DNA of 35,705 nt, taken from Acidobacteriota bacterium. GTDB taxonomy: Bacteria > Acidobacteriota > Terriglobia > Bryobacterales > Bryobacteraceae. The position numbers and the translations under genes were made by a program. The notes under the pieces were generated by a model. It did not search any database. It was not told the DNA's origin and saw only the letters and a list, made by a program, of their open reading frames with translations. The stretch is taken from assembly GCA_003223115.1 (NCBI GenBank), contig QHXW01000256.1:1-35705 (forward strand), written 5' to 3'. Positions 1 to 8,480 of this stretch are shown one piece after another (position 1 is the stretch's first letter; each line of letters begins with the position of its first letter).

Positions 1-728
1 TGTGGAATCGGGTCCCACGACCACTTCTGTTTGCCGCTCGCCGCGTCGAAGCCGCGGACCTCACCGGATGGCTGGTTGGTTCGATTATTGTCGGCAATTG
101 CCGAACCGACGATCACGGTATTGCCAACAACGGCGGGCGGCGAAGTCTCTTCGTAGTCGGCAAAGCGGTTCGGATCGGGAGGAATACGCAAACCATTCCG
201 AAGATTGACCACGCCATTATCGCCGAAATCGGGGCAGGCTTTGCCGGTTGCGGCATCGACTGCAATAAGACGCGCGTCGATGGTGGTGAGGAAGAGGCGC
301 AGGTGGCCGGAAGGTGAGGTCCAGGCGGAGGCCCCACGGTTCGCGAAATCGCCGTAACCCTTGTCTCTGGGAACCTTGGAATCGTAGGACCAGCGCTCTT
401 TTCCAGTGAGAGGATCGAGCGCGATTACGCGCCCGAGCGGCGTTGTGAGGTACAGGGCGCCATCAATATAAAGCGGGGTCGATTCAAAAGCCGTGGGCTT
501 GCCACGCGGAGGCGTATACGCGTCCCCGGTGCGGAAGGTCCATGCGATATGGAGCGAGCCGACGTTCTGGCGATTGACTGAGGATAGGGGAGAGTAGCGC
601 TGGCCTCCGGCGTCGTGACCGTAGATCGGCCAATCGGAGCCGGCCGGGCCAGCCAAGGAGAATGTGAGCAAAGCGAAACAAGCAAGTGCGAGTAACGGGA
701 CCGCAACTCGGTACATAGCCACCAGCAT
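1..728 (-). CDS. PQQ-binding-like beta-propeller dehydrogenase (partial, N-terminal part)
   Basis: The frame is open from an ATG at 728 to the window edge, so the C-terminal part is missing. An ATG at 716 is an equally possible start. After a hydrophobic signal peptide the mature protein begins with the order W-P-x-Y-G-H-D then GGQRYSPLSSVN, followed by FESTPLYIDGALYLTTPLGR, ALDPLTGKERWSYD and later ETSPPAVVGNTVIVGSAIAD. These are the tryptophan-docking blades of quinoprotein (PQQ) alcohol/glucose dehydrogenases, which oxidise sugars or alcohols in the periplasm and pass electrons to the respiratory chain. The substrate cannot be told from this fragment. The family is clear; the exact class (membrane glucose-dehydrogenase-like or soluble) is inference. 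Confidence 0.85.
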   Translation of the reverse strand, partial: MLVAMYRVAVPLLALACFALLTFSLAGPAGSDWPIYGHDAGGQRYSPLSSVNRQNVGSLHIAWTFRTGDAYTPPRGKPTAFESTPLYIDGALYLTTPLGRVIALDPLTGKERWSYDSKVPRDKGYGDFANRGASAWTSPSGHLRLFLTTIDARLIAVDAATGKACPDFGDNGVVNLRNGLRIPPDPNRFADYEETSPPAVVGNTVIVGSAIADNNRTNQPSGEVRGFDAASGKQKWSWDPIP

Positions 729-958
729 ACCCAAAGGAGTCGCAGGCTGGACCACTTGGAAGTTAGGGCTCAGAAGTTCGGCCAGAACTGTCGCACTGAT
801 CTGCTTGAAACCAGATTTGTTTCGTGCTCCTCCGATCGGAACGGATTGCGATCTTGCGTTAGCGGTTATACGATCTAGGTGCAGCAGATCGGCTGAAAAC
901 TTTCGCCGTATCGCTCTCGAGTGGACTCTCCTGGCACACTTGGTTGCGGACAAAGCTG

Positions 959-1760
959 ATGTAGCCCCCGCCCGCTTGCAGTCCTGGCTTGCTTCGTTCT
1001 TCTCGTTTATGGACTCAGTTGGATGATCGAGGTACTTGCGGCTCTCGCCACGTACAACCTGCTCAACGTCCACGTTTCAAGAGGCCTCCAAACCCTGGCT
1101 CAGCTCATGCCAGCTGTCGCCGCTCTGATCACCGCGGGATTGTTTATGGACCTCGCGCCATCGGGCCAATGCTGCTTGTTCCGCTCGTTAAGTACGCGCG
1201 CCATTCCGCTGGTATGCTTTGGCACTCCTCGTAGCGCCGGCAACGCAAGTAGCAACGCTGCTGTTTTATCGGAGTATGAACATTCCTTTCCCGAGTTTGG
1301 CCTTTGGTCTGAACAGCCGGTGATGGTAGCTGTATTAGGACTTTTCAGTGTGGGCGAGGAACTCGGATGGCGAGGTTTCTTCCTGGCAAACCTGATGAAA
1401 GGCAAGTCGCTGCTGGCCGCAACGGGGTGGATGGCGCTATTTTGGGGACTCTGGCATCTGCCGTTCTATCTCGCGGCCAACTCCGAAGGTCAAAGCACCT
1501 GGCTTCAGTACCTGCTCTTTCTTGGCGGTATTTTCCCTGTCTCAGCTTTCTTCGCGCTCATCTACTCGCGCACCAGAAGCGTTCTCTGCATCCTGTTCCG
1601 AGGATCTCTCAATGCTGGAGCGGCCCACTGGTTTGGCCGACTGCCCGTAGGACAGTTGCTGCCCTACCCGCTCTGGATCATTCTGCTATGGATTGCCGCG
1701 ATGCCTATGTTCCGCGCAGTTATTATCATATCCAGGCAGCAAATCGCCAGCGAGAGATGA
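959..1760 (+). pseudogene. CPBP-family intramembrane metalloprotease, frameshifted
   Basis: CPBP (Abi/CAAX-like) proteins are multi-pass membrane proteases with EExxxR, FxxxH and HxxxN motifs. The C-terminal half, in the frame ending at 1760, shows EELGWRGFF and FWGLWHLPF. The third motif reads RGSLN, with Arg where His is expected. The N-terminal half is spread over three frames: a first membrane segment at about 963-1150, then IGPMLLVPLVK at about 1160-1192 in a second frame, then RWYALALLVAPATQVATLLF at about 1207-1266 in a third, then back to the first frame. A plausible original ATG at 959 is followed directly by an in-frame TAG. At least three or four indels are needed to restore one protein, so this is a decayed gene unless the bases are wrong. 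Confidence 0.75.
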
Positions 1761-1839
1761 CATCGACATGATTTCGAGTTATTGCCTTGAGAACTTTGGC
1801 CGCGCGACTTACCAGCCAACACCCGATGTGCTGCTTTCT

Positions 1840-3136
1840 TCACCGTAACTCGGTTGGCGCTCGGCCGGACCCAGGGGGGCCCCGCACGCCCGGCGCGCTC
1901 GAAGAGCAGGTTGCGCTCGCGCACATTACGCGTGAGCGTGGCCGCGCGCTCGAACTCCGCGCAGGCCTCGTCGAAGCGGCCGAGCTTTGTGAGGAGGTCG
2001 CCGCGCACGCTCGGCAAGAGGTGGTAGGCCTTGAGCGACGGCTCCGAGGCGAGCGTGTCGATGAGCTCAAGGCCGGCTTGGGGGCCAAAGGCCATGGAGA
2101 GGGCGACGGCACGATTCAGCTCTACGACGGGGCATGAGCTGGACGAGAGCATCGTAGAGCGCGGCGATGGGCTGCCAGTCCGTTTCCGACGCAGTACGCG
2201 CGCGAGCGTGACAGGTGGCGATGGCGGCCTGAAGGGCGTAGGGGCCGAGGGCGCCACCGAGAGCATTGCTGACTTCCTGGGCACGCTGGAGCGCGGCGAG
2301 GCCGCGACGAGGACGTGGTCCCAACGCGTACGATCCTGATCGAGCAGCAGGATCGGCTCTCCTGCAGGACCGACTCGAGCGCGAACCCGCGAAGCCTGAA
2401 TCTCCATGAACGCGACGAGACCATGGACTTCCGGCTCGTTCGGAACAAGTCCCGCGAGAATTCGGCCGAGGCGGAGCGCATCTTCGCAGAGCGCAGGACG
2501 CATCCAGTCTTCACCGGCGGTGGCGGAGTAGCCTTCGTTGAAGATGAGGTAGATCACCTCGAGAACGGACGACAACCGCGCTCGAAGATCCGGCCCGCGG
2601 AGGACCTCAAAGGGAACGCGCGCCTCAGTCAGCGTGCGTTTGGCGCGGACAATGCGCTGGGCGACGGTCGGCTCCGGAACGAGAAAGGCGCGCGCGATTT
2701 CCTGCGTGGTCAAGCCGCCAGCAGGCGAAGCGTGAGCGCAACTCGCGCTTCCGTGGAAAGGACCGGATGACAGGAGATGAACACTAGACGCAGAAGGTCG
2801 TCGCCGATATCGTCGTCATTTGCGGTGTCGAAATTCGCCACGGCCATTTCCTGCTGGGTCTCGAGCTCGCGACTGAGCTCCGCGTGCTTAAGTTCGAGGA
2901 GCTTGTTTCGGCGAAAGAGATCGATGGCGCGATGCTTAGCGGTGGCCAGGAGCCAGGCGCCCGGGTTGTCCGGAACGCCCGACTCCGGCCATTGCTCGAG
3001 TGCGGCGACGAGAGCGTCCTGCGCGAGCTCTTCGGCCAGTCCGACATCGCGGACGATACGAGCGAGCCCGGCGATGAGCCTGGCCGACTCGATCCCAGAC
3101 TGCGTCGATGACGCGATGCGTGTCAGAGGACGACAC
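1840..3136 (-). pseudogene. ECF42-type RNA polymerase sigma factor with C-terminal TPR-like domain, multiply frameshifted
   Basis: Read across frames, this is a complete ECF sigma factor of the group with a long C-terminal extension (ECF42/DUF6596). Region 2 is visible at about 3085-2880 (ELAQDALVAALEQWP, then NPGAWLLATAKHRAIDLFRR) and region 4 at about 2820-2640 (SCHPVLSTEARVALTLRLL, then TTQEIARAFLVPEPTVAQRI). The extension contains GPYALQAAIATCHARARTA and PVVELNRAVALSMAFGPQAG. The frame changes near 3087, near 2713 (one G missing in a GG run), near 2305 and near 2125. A GTG at 3136 fits as start; the 3' end is uncertain. The gene lies just downstream of two DGPF-motif proteins, the usual ECF42 partners. 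Confidence 0.8.
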
Positions 3137-3201
3137 GTCGACCTTTCAAGTTAAGCCAGAGGCTTCGCGAGTGAAAGCGCGGCCGCGCGAGGCGCGGTTG
3201 G

Positions 3202-3576
3202 TCAGGACTTCGCCGCTCTCTGGGTGTGGGTATTCTGGTCGGCCTCGTATACCTGGCGAAGCTCGCATTCACCATCATTACCGGCTGCCTGGAGGAAATT
3301 CTTGACCATTTCGATGGCCTCTTCCTTAGAGTTCGCCCTAAGGAGTGCGAAGCCGCCGACTACTTCTTTGGCTTCGGTGAAAGGACCGCCGGCGACAGTC
3401 AGCTTCCCACCCGAGATGCGCACGCGCGCGCCAAGGGCGCTCGGCAGGCAGCCTTCGGTGGCGAGCAGCGTACCAGCCTTCATCCCGTCCTCGATCAGTT
3501 TGCCCATCTTGGTCATTTCCTCCTGTGAAGGGGGGACGCCTCGCTCGGCGGTATTATAGATGCTTAGGAATCGCAT
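3202..3576 (-). CDS. YCII/DGPF-related protein, intact copy
   Basis: A 124-residue protein starting MRFLSIYNTAERG, with GGAG about eight bases before the ATG. The YCII-like (DGPF) signature appears as VAGGPFTEAKEVVGGFALLR, where the more usual text is DGPFAETKE. YCII-related proteins are small ferredoxin-fold proteins; DGPF members cluster with ECF41/ECF42 sigma factors, but their reaction is not established. It lies between a broken DGPF paralogue and the ECF42 sigma gene on the same strand and is the only indel-free gene of this module. No second ECF-type promoter was found directly upstream, so it is probably co-transcribed from the promoter of the preceding gene. Confidence 0.85.
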   Translation of the reverse strand: MRFLSIYNTAERGVPPSQEEMTKMGKLIEDGMKAGTLLATEGCLPSALGARVRISGGKLTVAGGPFTEAKEVVGGFALLRANSKEEAIEMVKNFLQAAGNDGECELRQVYEADQNTHTQRAAKS

Positions 3577-3655
3577 AATGATCTCTCCTTGTTTTGATGT
3601 TGTGAACGAGTGTAATTTCCACTCTACTACGCGAACAAAGTACTGCCGAATCGAA

Positions 3656-4059
3656 CTACTTCTTCTTCTCGAGCTCCTTGCCGAGCTCGCGCGCGCGATC
3701 GACCGCTGGGACCGAAGTCGTCCATCTCGAAAAACTGGCGGATCTCGATTTCGCATTCCTGGCCTTCGTGGGGAGCGGGGACGCGCTTGGCCCATTCGAT
3801 CGCCTCTTCCCTGGACTTCACCTGAATGATCCAGTATCCGGTGATGAGCTCCTTGGTCTCGGCGAAGGGGCCGTCGATGACGGTGCGCTTGACTCCCGAG
3901 AACTTGATGCGGGCGCCCTTGGAGCCCGGCGCCATCGAGGAGTACGCCGGCTTTCATCAGCTCCTCGTTGTACTTGCCGATCGCGGAAAGGAGATCTTCG
4001 CTCGGCATGATGCCTGCTTCCGAGTCCTTGCTGGCCTTCACAATCATCATGAATCTCAT
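3656..4059 (-). pseudogene. YCII/DGPF-related protein, frameshifted copy
   Basis: The start MRFMMIVKASKDSEAG follows a GGAG; an upstream ATG at 4065 is also possible. The N-terminal third runs in one frame to about 3940. It then continues in another as MAPGSKGARIKFSGVKRTVI and the diagnostic IDGPFAETKELITGYW. After FFEMDDFGP (near 3715) a third frame gives AVDRARELGKELEKKK and a TAG at 3658-3656. Two indels are therefore needed to restore a protein of about 135 residues. It is a paralogue of the neighbouring intact YCII protein and has a well-preserved ECF-type promoter upstream. Confidence 0.8.
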
Positions 4060-4081
4060 GGTCATGTCTCCTTCAATTTTT

Positions 4082-4110
4082 ACGTCGAACGAGGCACCGC
4101 CAAATCGACA
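4082..4110 (-). promoter_or_regulatory. ECF-type promoter upstream of YCII/DGPF gene
   Basis: On the minus strand the element reads TGTCGATTT, 11 bases, GTTCGACGT, and ends 16 bases before the ATG at 4065. The same two blocks at the same spacing occur upstream of the alpha/beta hydrolase at 5038-5066, while flanking bases differ. A TGTCGA -35 with a CGA/CGTC-like -10 fits what is described for ECF42 promoters, and an ECF42 sigma gene lies downstream. Confidence 0.65.
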
Positions 4111-4126
4111 CGCCGCATTGTCTGCC

Positions 4127-5015
4127 TCACCTGGCTCCCGCCATGGGGGCGTCGAGGAATGGCGTAACAGTGGATGCCAGCGCCGGCGACGAGAACACAT
4201 CGTAATGCGTCAGGCCCGGCAAAATGGCGAGCCGAGCATTGGACATTCCCGATCCGTCCCAGCCGCCGTCCTTCTTGCCGCCGCCAAGGAGCTCGAAGAA
4301 TTGCACGGCATGTGCGGTACGGACGGCGTCGGCATCACCAAACACGAGCAACGTGGGCGCCTTGATCGCCGCCACTTCTCTCGACCAGTCATAGTCCTTC
4401 TTGAGCAACTCACCGAGCTCGGTAAGCAGCACCGGCCAATCTTCCGGCTTCGGAGCAATGCGGCATAGAGCTGGTAACATCGGGGTCTGCTTCATCAGCT
4501 CAGCGGCTCCTGCAACCATCTGCGTCATAACCGCGACGATCTCGGGATACCATCGCGCTGAAGGCGGTCGAGACGAGCACCAGCTTCTTGACCACGCCGG
4601 GATGCTGGATGGCGGTCCGCAGGGCGACGCCGCCACCGAGTGAGTAACCCACGGCCTTCTCGATCCCGAGATGCTTGATCAGCGCGCCCATGTCGTCGGC
4701 CATCGCCTCCATGCTCAGCGGGCGGTCGATATCGGCGGTGCGTCCATGGGCCTGCAAGTCAGCAGCAATCACCCGCCGGGTCTTCGAGAACAACGGCAGG
4801 ATCGCGCCGAACATTTCAGTTGCGCTCACCCCGCCGTGCAGCAGGATCAGCGGTTCGCCCGTGCCGTGGATTTCGTAGTAGAGCTTGAGGCCGTTCACCG
4901 GAGCGTACCCGATTTTGAGGGCAGTTGTCGTGTTTGTCTGAGCTAACGCAAGGGCCGATGCTGCCAGGAAGATCCCGGCGGCGGTGGTTGCGATGAAACT
5001 TCTTCTCAGCATCAT
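4127..5015 (-). pseudogene. Exported alpha/beta hydrolase, one frameshift
   Basis: The first part (5015 to about 4550) has a Tat-like signal (LRRSFIATTAAGIFLAAS) and the alpha/beta-hydrolase fold: the oxyanion-loop text LILLHGGVS and the nucleophile elbow GYSLGGGVAL, with Ser in G-x-S-x-G. Near 4550 the frame changes. The second part continues with WYPEIVAVMTQM, then APTLLVFGDADAV with the acid Asp, and LPGLTHYDVF with the catalytic His. All three triad residues exist but are split by one net indel. The gene starts the ECF42-like module and carries its promoter motif. Whether anything functional is made is doubtful; a base-call error cannot be excluded. Confidence 0.8.
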
Positions 5016-5037
5016 GCCTATGTGTCCTTCTACCTAC

Positions 5038-5066
5038 ACGTCGAACTAGGGGTGGTGAAATCGACA
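5038..5066 (-). promoter_or_regulatory. ECF-type promoter upstream of alpha/beta hydrolase
   Basis: The minus strand reads TGTCGATTT, 11 bases, GTTCGACGT, the same blocks and spacing as the element at 4082-4110. It ends 22 bases before the ATG at 5015, a normal promoter-to-start distance. It is the second member of the putative ECF42 regulon in this block. Confidence 0.65.
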
Positions 5067-5240
5067 GGCTCAGAATCTTCTTGGAGAAATATTCCCTTCG
5101 TGTCAGTAAGACCTTCGGAAGAAATGATTGGCGCGAATGCCGGCGGAACGATCGCGCACGCCTGTCATGACGCTGGCTTGATGCTGCGAACCTGCGGCAA
5201 GACTTGCGCCCTGAATCCTAGCTGCGCTAGCTATAGCTAG

Positions 5241-5612
5241 CTAGACCAGTCTGACTAGACGCTTGGGCGCGATCAGACGATAGCTTCCCATGACGAGTTC
5301 AGCGACTTCGTCCCAATCGACCTTGCCCGTGTCCAGACGCAGCGCGATCCAGCCTCTCGGCCCAATGTAGGCGGGTAGGTAAAAGCGCTCTGGTTGAGCC
5401 ACGGCCAGAGCTGTGTTATCGCCGGGCAACGCCTTGCACGCAACTGACACGATACCGTCGCCGTGATGGTCGTTCAAGAAATAGGCGAAGGTGCTCTTCC
5501 GGACCAGGAAGGCAGCGTGGCTTCCGCTATCCCGGCGGGCCGCCTCGGGCAGCGCCAGGCAGATCCTCGTAAGTCGGGAGAGACGCCGGTCTTCGGAAGC
5601 AATCGCAGCCAT
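5241..5612 (-). CDS. MmcQ/YjbR family protein
   Basis: A 123-residue protein from an ATG at 5612; a TTG at 5630 would add six residues. It follows the MmcQ/YjbR pattern: an N-terminal LTRICLALPEA, a central FLVRKSTFAYFLNDHHGDGI where the family has a variable strand pair, then QPERFYLPAYIGPRGWIALR and a C-terminal DWDEVAELVMGSYRLIAPKRL. Family members have a CyaY-like fold and are often annotated as DNA-binding, but a cellular role is not established. It is intact and stands apart from the decayed module to its left. About 65 bases separate it from the divergent oxidoreductase gene. Confidence 0.8.
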   Translation of the reverse strand: MAAIASEDRRLSRLTRICLALPEAARRDSGSHAAFLVRKSTFAYFLNDHHGDGIVSVACKALPGDNTALAVAQPERFYLPAYIGPRGWIALRLDTGKVDWDEVAELVMGSYRLIAPKRLVRLV

Positions 5613-5678
5613 GTTGATATTGTGGCCCAAAAGAGTTCAGTGGGAGTACGAAGGAAGTTCCTGATATGATGCTCTCGT

Positions 5679-6992
5679 ATGCATTCCTCTCATTCGCTTT
5701 CCCGTCGTTCATTTCTGACCACAACATCCGCGTTGGCGATGGCCCGCGGCGCATCGTCAACGGACCGCCTGAAGGCCGGACTGGTAGGTTGCGGCGGCCG
5801 TGGCACACAGGCTGTTGTAAATCTGCTCACCGGCAATGAAAACGTCGAGTTGGTCGCCGTGGCGGACGTTTTCGAAGATCATCTGGAAACTTCGCTCGAC
5901 CGTCTGCGGAATAACACGAAGTACCTCTCGCGCGACGCCGGAATTACAGTCGAGCGCAACGGCAAGCCGGTCGAGATGAGCGCCGAAGACCTGGTGCGCT
6001 CCCTACAGCCGCGCATCAAGGTGGATCCCGAGCATCATTTTGTGGGGTTTGATGCGTTCAAGAAACTAGTCAAGTCGGATGTCGATATCGTGATGCTGGC
6101 GACGCCGCCGGGCTACCGTCCGCAGCATTTCGAAGCGGCCATCAATGCCGGGAAGCACGTATTCACCGAGAAACCCATCGCGACCGATCCGGTGGGCGTG
6201 CGGCGGTTCATGGCCGCGGCCAAGAAAGCCGAAGAGAAGAAGCTGACGGTGATGTCCGGAGCGCAACGCCACGCCGAGCGCGACTACATCGAGACCGTCG
6301 ACAAGATCCATAACGGCGCTATCGGCGACATCGTGGCGCTGAATTCGTATTACCTGAGCGGGCCGGTGTTCCACGCGGATGCGCGCGATCCGAAGTGGGG
6401 GGATATGGAATGGGAGCACCGCAATTGGTACTCGTTCATCTGGATCTGCGGCGATCAGATTGTCGAGCAGCACTTCCACAACATCGATTTCATGAATTGG
6501 GTGATGGACTCGCATCCTTTGGAAGTGGTGGCATCAGGCGGCGCGGCGTGGCGCCCGCGCGAACCGCTTTACGGCAATATCTACGACCACATGTCGTCGG
6601 ATTTTGGCTATGCAAACGGCGTCCGGCTGTCGAGCCACTGCCGGCAATATCCAAAAGGTTTGTACAGCAACGTGAGCGATGTGATCGTGGGATCGAAGGG
6701 ACGCTCGAATGGCATGGATATGGGCGGGAAAGGCATCAACCCGTACGTGCAGGAACACATCGACATGATCAAGAGCATTACGGGCGCCGGTCCGTATATC
6801 AATCAGGGAATGCGCGTGGCGGAAAGCACCATGACGGCGATCATGGGACGCGAGTCGGCTTACTCGGGAATGAAGATCACCTGGGACATGATCATGAACT
6901 CGCAGCAGGACCTGCAGCCGAAAGAGTTCGATTACAAGAAGCAGATGGAACCTATGCCGCTACCGGTGCCGGGGGTGTATAAGTTCGTGTAG
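5679..6992 (+). CDS. Tat-exported Gfo/Idh/MocA family oxidoreductase
   Basis: 437 residues. A twin-arginine signal (SRRSFLTTTSALAMARG) is followed by a Rossmann start GLVGCGGRG at residues 34-42, which binds NAD(P). EKPIATD at 164-170 contains the Lys of the family's EKP motif. The C-terminal domain (IWICGDQIVEQHFHNIDFMN and after) forms the substrate side. Relatives oxidise or rearrange sugars, inositols or similar polyols; the substrate here is unknown. Exported Gfo/Idh/MocA proteins of this form are common in Acidobacteriota, Planctomycetota and Verrucomicrobiota. The gene stands alone on the plus strand and shows no damage. Confidence 0.9.
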   Translation: MHSSHSLSRRSFLTTTSALAMARGASSTDRLKAGLVGCGGRGTQAVVNLLTGNENVELVAVADVFEDHLETSLDRLRNNTKYLSRDAGITVERNGKPVEMSAEDLVRSLQPRIKVDPEHHFVGFDAFKKLVKSDVDIVMLATPPGYRPQHFEAAINAGKHVFTEKPIATDPVGVRRFMAAAKKAEEKKLTVMSGAQRHAERDYIETVDKIHNGAIGDIVALNSYYLSGPVFHADARDPKWGDMEWEHRNWYSFIWICGDQIVEQHFHNIDFMNWVMDSHPLEVVASGGAAWRPREPLYGNIYDHMSSDFGYANGVRLSSHCRQYPKGLYSNVSDVIVGSKGRSNGMDMGGKGINPYVQEHIDMIKSITGAGPYINQGMRVAESTMTAIMGRESAYSGMKITWDMIMNSQQDLQPKEFDYKKQMEPMPLPVPGVYKFV

Positions 6993-7081
6993 TCGATCGT
7001 CCGCCAGATAATGCACGGTCTGTCCGACGCCCCACCACTGAAGTCGGATACAATCAACCCAGAAGAAGAGGGCCTTTCGGA

Positions 7082-7327
7082 ATGGCATTGCTAGGCACAA
7101 AGAGCCAGATTCTCGAAGATTCGGGTTACTCCTACAGCTTCGATCGGCAGATCTATATCAATCGCAGAACCAAGAAAGTCTTCAGCGTTGAATTCGTTGA
7201 GGATCCCAGCGAGGAAGAGCTGCAACGGTGCATCAATGAAGACACGCCGGCGGGAAACTGGCGGTTCTACTTTAACTCTGAGCCGTCTGCGGCATTAAAA
7301 CATGAGCTCGCGGGCGTTTTGGGTTAG
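7082..7327 (+). CDS. Small hypothetical protein coupled to a RelA/SpoT-domain gene
   Basis: An 81-residue soluble protein starting MALLGTKSQILEDSGYSYSF, with a GAGG about ten bases before the ATG. It is rich in aromatic and acidic residues (SVEFVEDPSEEELQRCINED) and has no signal peptide or membrane segment. The stop overlaps by one base the GTG start of the next, frameshifted RelA/SpoT-domain gene, which suggests translational coupling. It may be an accessory or antitoxin-like partner of a small alarmone synthetase; that is inference from position only. Confidence 0.6.
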   Translation: MALLGTKSQILEDSGYSYSFDRQIYINRRTKKVFSVEFVEDPSEEELQRCINEDTPAGNWRFYFNSEPSAALKHELAGVLG

Positions 7328-7854
7328 TGCCTGAGCGTACCATCGAAGACGGCTGCGAGAACAGTATTTTGAACTGCTACCAGATATCCGCCGCGTTGCC
7401 GCGGAACTGGACGCGGAAGTCAGGCATTGTCTGCTTCCGATTTCTTCGCGATTGGATCGCTATGAGCGGCTCACTGTTACGTCGCGAATCAAGGAATGCG
7501 AGAGCGCAATTGATGCGCTGCGCCGCCGGCAGGAAGCCGCGACTTTCGATACAGACCGGCCGAACTCTACGCACTGGATGACCTCAACGATCTGGCTGGC
7601 GTTCGCGTCGCCGCATTCCCGCGCAGCCGCGTGACGGAAATCGACCAGGAGCTTCGGGAACGATTTCCGTCCTGGATCTCTGATCCCGTCCCAGGCTTCA
7701 ATGCTGATGATGCGCCTCAAGCTTTCAAATATCACGGTAAATGCAGGACCAGCGAAAAAGTGAAGGGTGAGTTTCAGGTTGTCCCAATGCTCACGGCGCT
7801 TTCTGGGAATCGGAGCATAACACGATCTACAAACCTTCGGCGCGACTCGCTTAG
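7327..7854 (+). pseudogene. RelA/SpoT-domain protein (small alarmone synthetase-like), frameshifted
   Basis: The start GTG at 7327 overlaps the preceding stop. Read through three frame changes, the gene gives MPERTIEDG, then REQYFELLPDIRRVAAELDA and YERLTVTSRIKECESAIDAL (7360-7560). Next come LYALDDLNDLAGVRVAAFP and EIDQELRERF (7565-7660), then KVKGEFQVVPML and FWESEHNTIYKP (to 7854). The DLNDLAGVRV strand and the EFQVVPML...FWE-EH block match the nucleotidyltransferase core of RelA/SpoT-domain (p)ppGpp synthetases. Changes lie near 7352, 7560 and 7795. The HD hydrolase domain is absent, as in small alarmone synthetases. As it stands the gene cannot give a full protein. Confidence 0.65.
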
Positions 7855-7880
7855 GTTAGGTAGGCACCCGCTAACTTGGA

Positions 7881-8357
7881 TTACTGCTCCTTGTTCGGCT
7901 CGACGTGCTTAGCCAGTTGCGCCAGTTCCTTGAAATAAATCGGGCGCAGAAACCTGGTACTGAGAGCGCGCTCGATGGCCCCGAGAATCCCGGTCCTGAC
8001 CGGCAGCGCCGTCGCAATTGTCACGTTGGACGTCCCTGGAAGCATGCCTGGATTCACAGTGAACGTGGTGATGGCGCCGTTCGTGTCCAGATCAGTCTCG
8101 ACCAATACCCGGCCGGGCTCCGGTTCGGTGATGGCCGAGCGGAAGGTTTGAGTTCTCCCGAATACGCGCATCTGAAATCGGATAATAGTTCCATCGCCGA
8201 CGCCGCCTCGCTCGACGGTTAACCCGCTGAATTCCTCCGGCAGAATGCGCGCATGGCCATTTCGATAATCGGCGATGGTTGTGTACACGCGCTCCGGAGT
8301 TGAGTGGATGAGCCTGGACGCCGTCACGAGGTGCTTATTGTTCGATTTCGCCGGCAC
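7881..8357 (-). CDS. SRPBCC (START-like) family protein
   Basis: 158 residues from a GTG at 8357 preceded by GGAGG with a six-base spacer, a strong site that decides the start. The pattern SRLIHSTPERVYTTIADYRN is the typical first strand and helix of SRPBCC/polyketide-cyclase-like ligand-binding proteins. Conserved strands (GDGTIIRFQMRVFGRTQTF, then EPGRVLVETDLDTNGAITTF) and a long C-terminal helix with FKELAQLAKHVE follow. These proteins bind hydrophobic ligands; the specific role is unknown. It is divergent from the hydrolase gene at 8481. Confidence 0.8.
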   Translation of the reverse strand: MPAKSNNKHLVTASRLIHSTPERVYTTIADYRNGHARILPEEFSGLTVERGGVGDGTIIRFQMRVFGRTQTFRSAITEPEPGRVLVETDLDTNGAITTFTVNPGMLPGTSNVTIATALPVRTGILGAIERALSTRFLRPIYFKELAQLAKHVEPNKEQ

Positions 8358-8480
8358 TCGTTTCCTCCGCGGCTCCCAACCGGTTAGATGGTACGGCGAG
8401 CGGGGAAGTTGCGATGTTTTCGATCCGGATTGTAAGCTTCGACCCGCGCCAGCACCCGCGTCCGTGATAGAGTCCTTTCC

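Noticed and set aside
664-1026. 120-residue plus-strand frame between the PQQ gene and the CPBP remnant
   Set aside because: It overlaps the PQQ gene start on the other strand, has no recognisable content, and its 3' part overlaps the first CPBP membrane segment in the wrong frame. The roughly 230 bases between the two genes hold nothing I can name.
5022-5240. 72-residue plus-strand frame
   Set aside because: It lies over the ECF-type promoter region and has no ribosome site or family resemblance. Only the promoter at 5038-5066 is supported there.
6066-6515. 149-residue minus-strand frame inside the Gfo/Idh/MocA gene
   Set aside because: Antisense shadow of a well-conserved gene.
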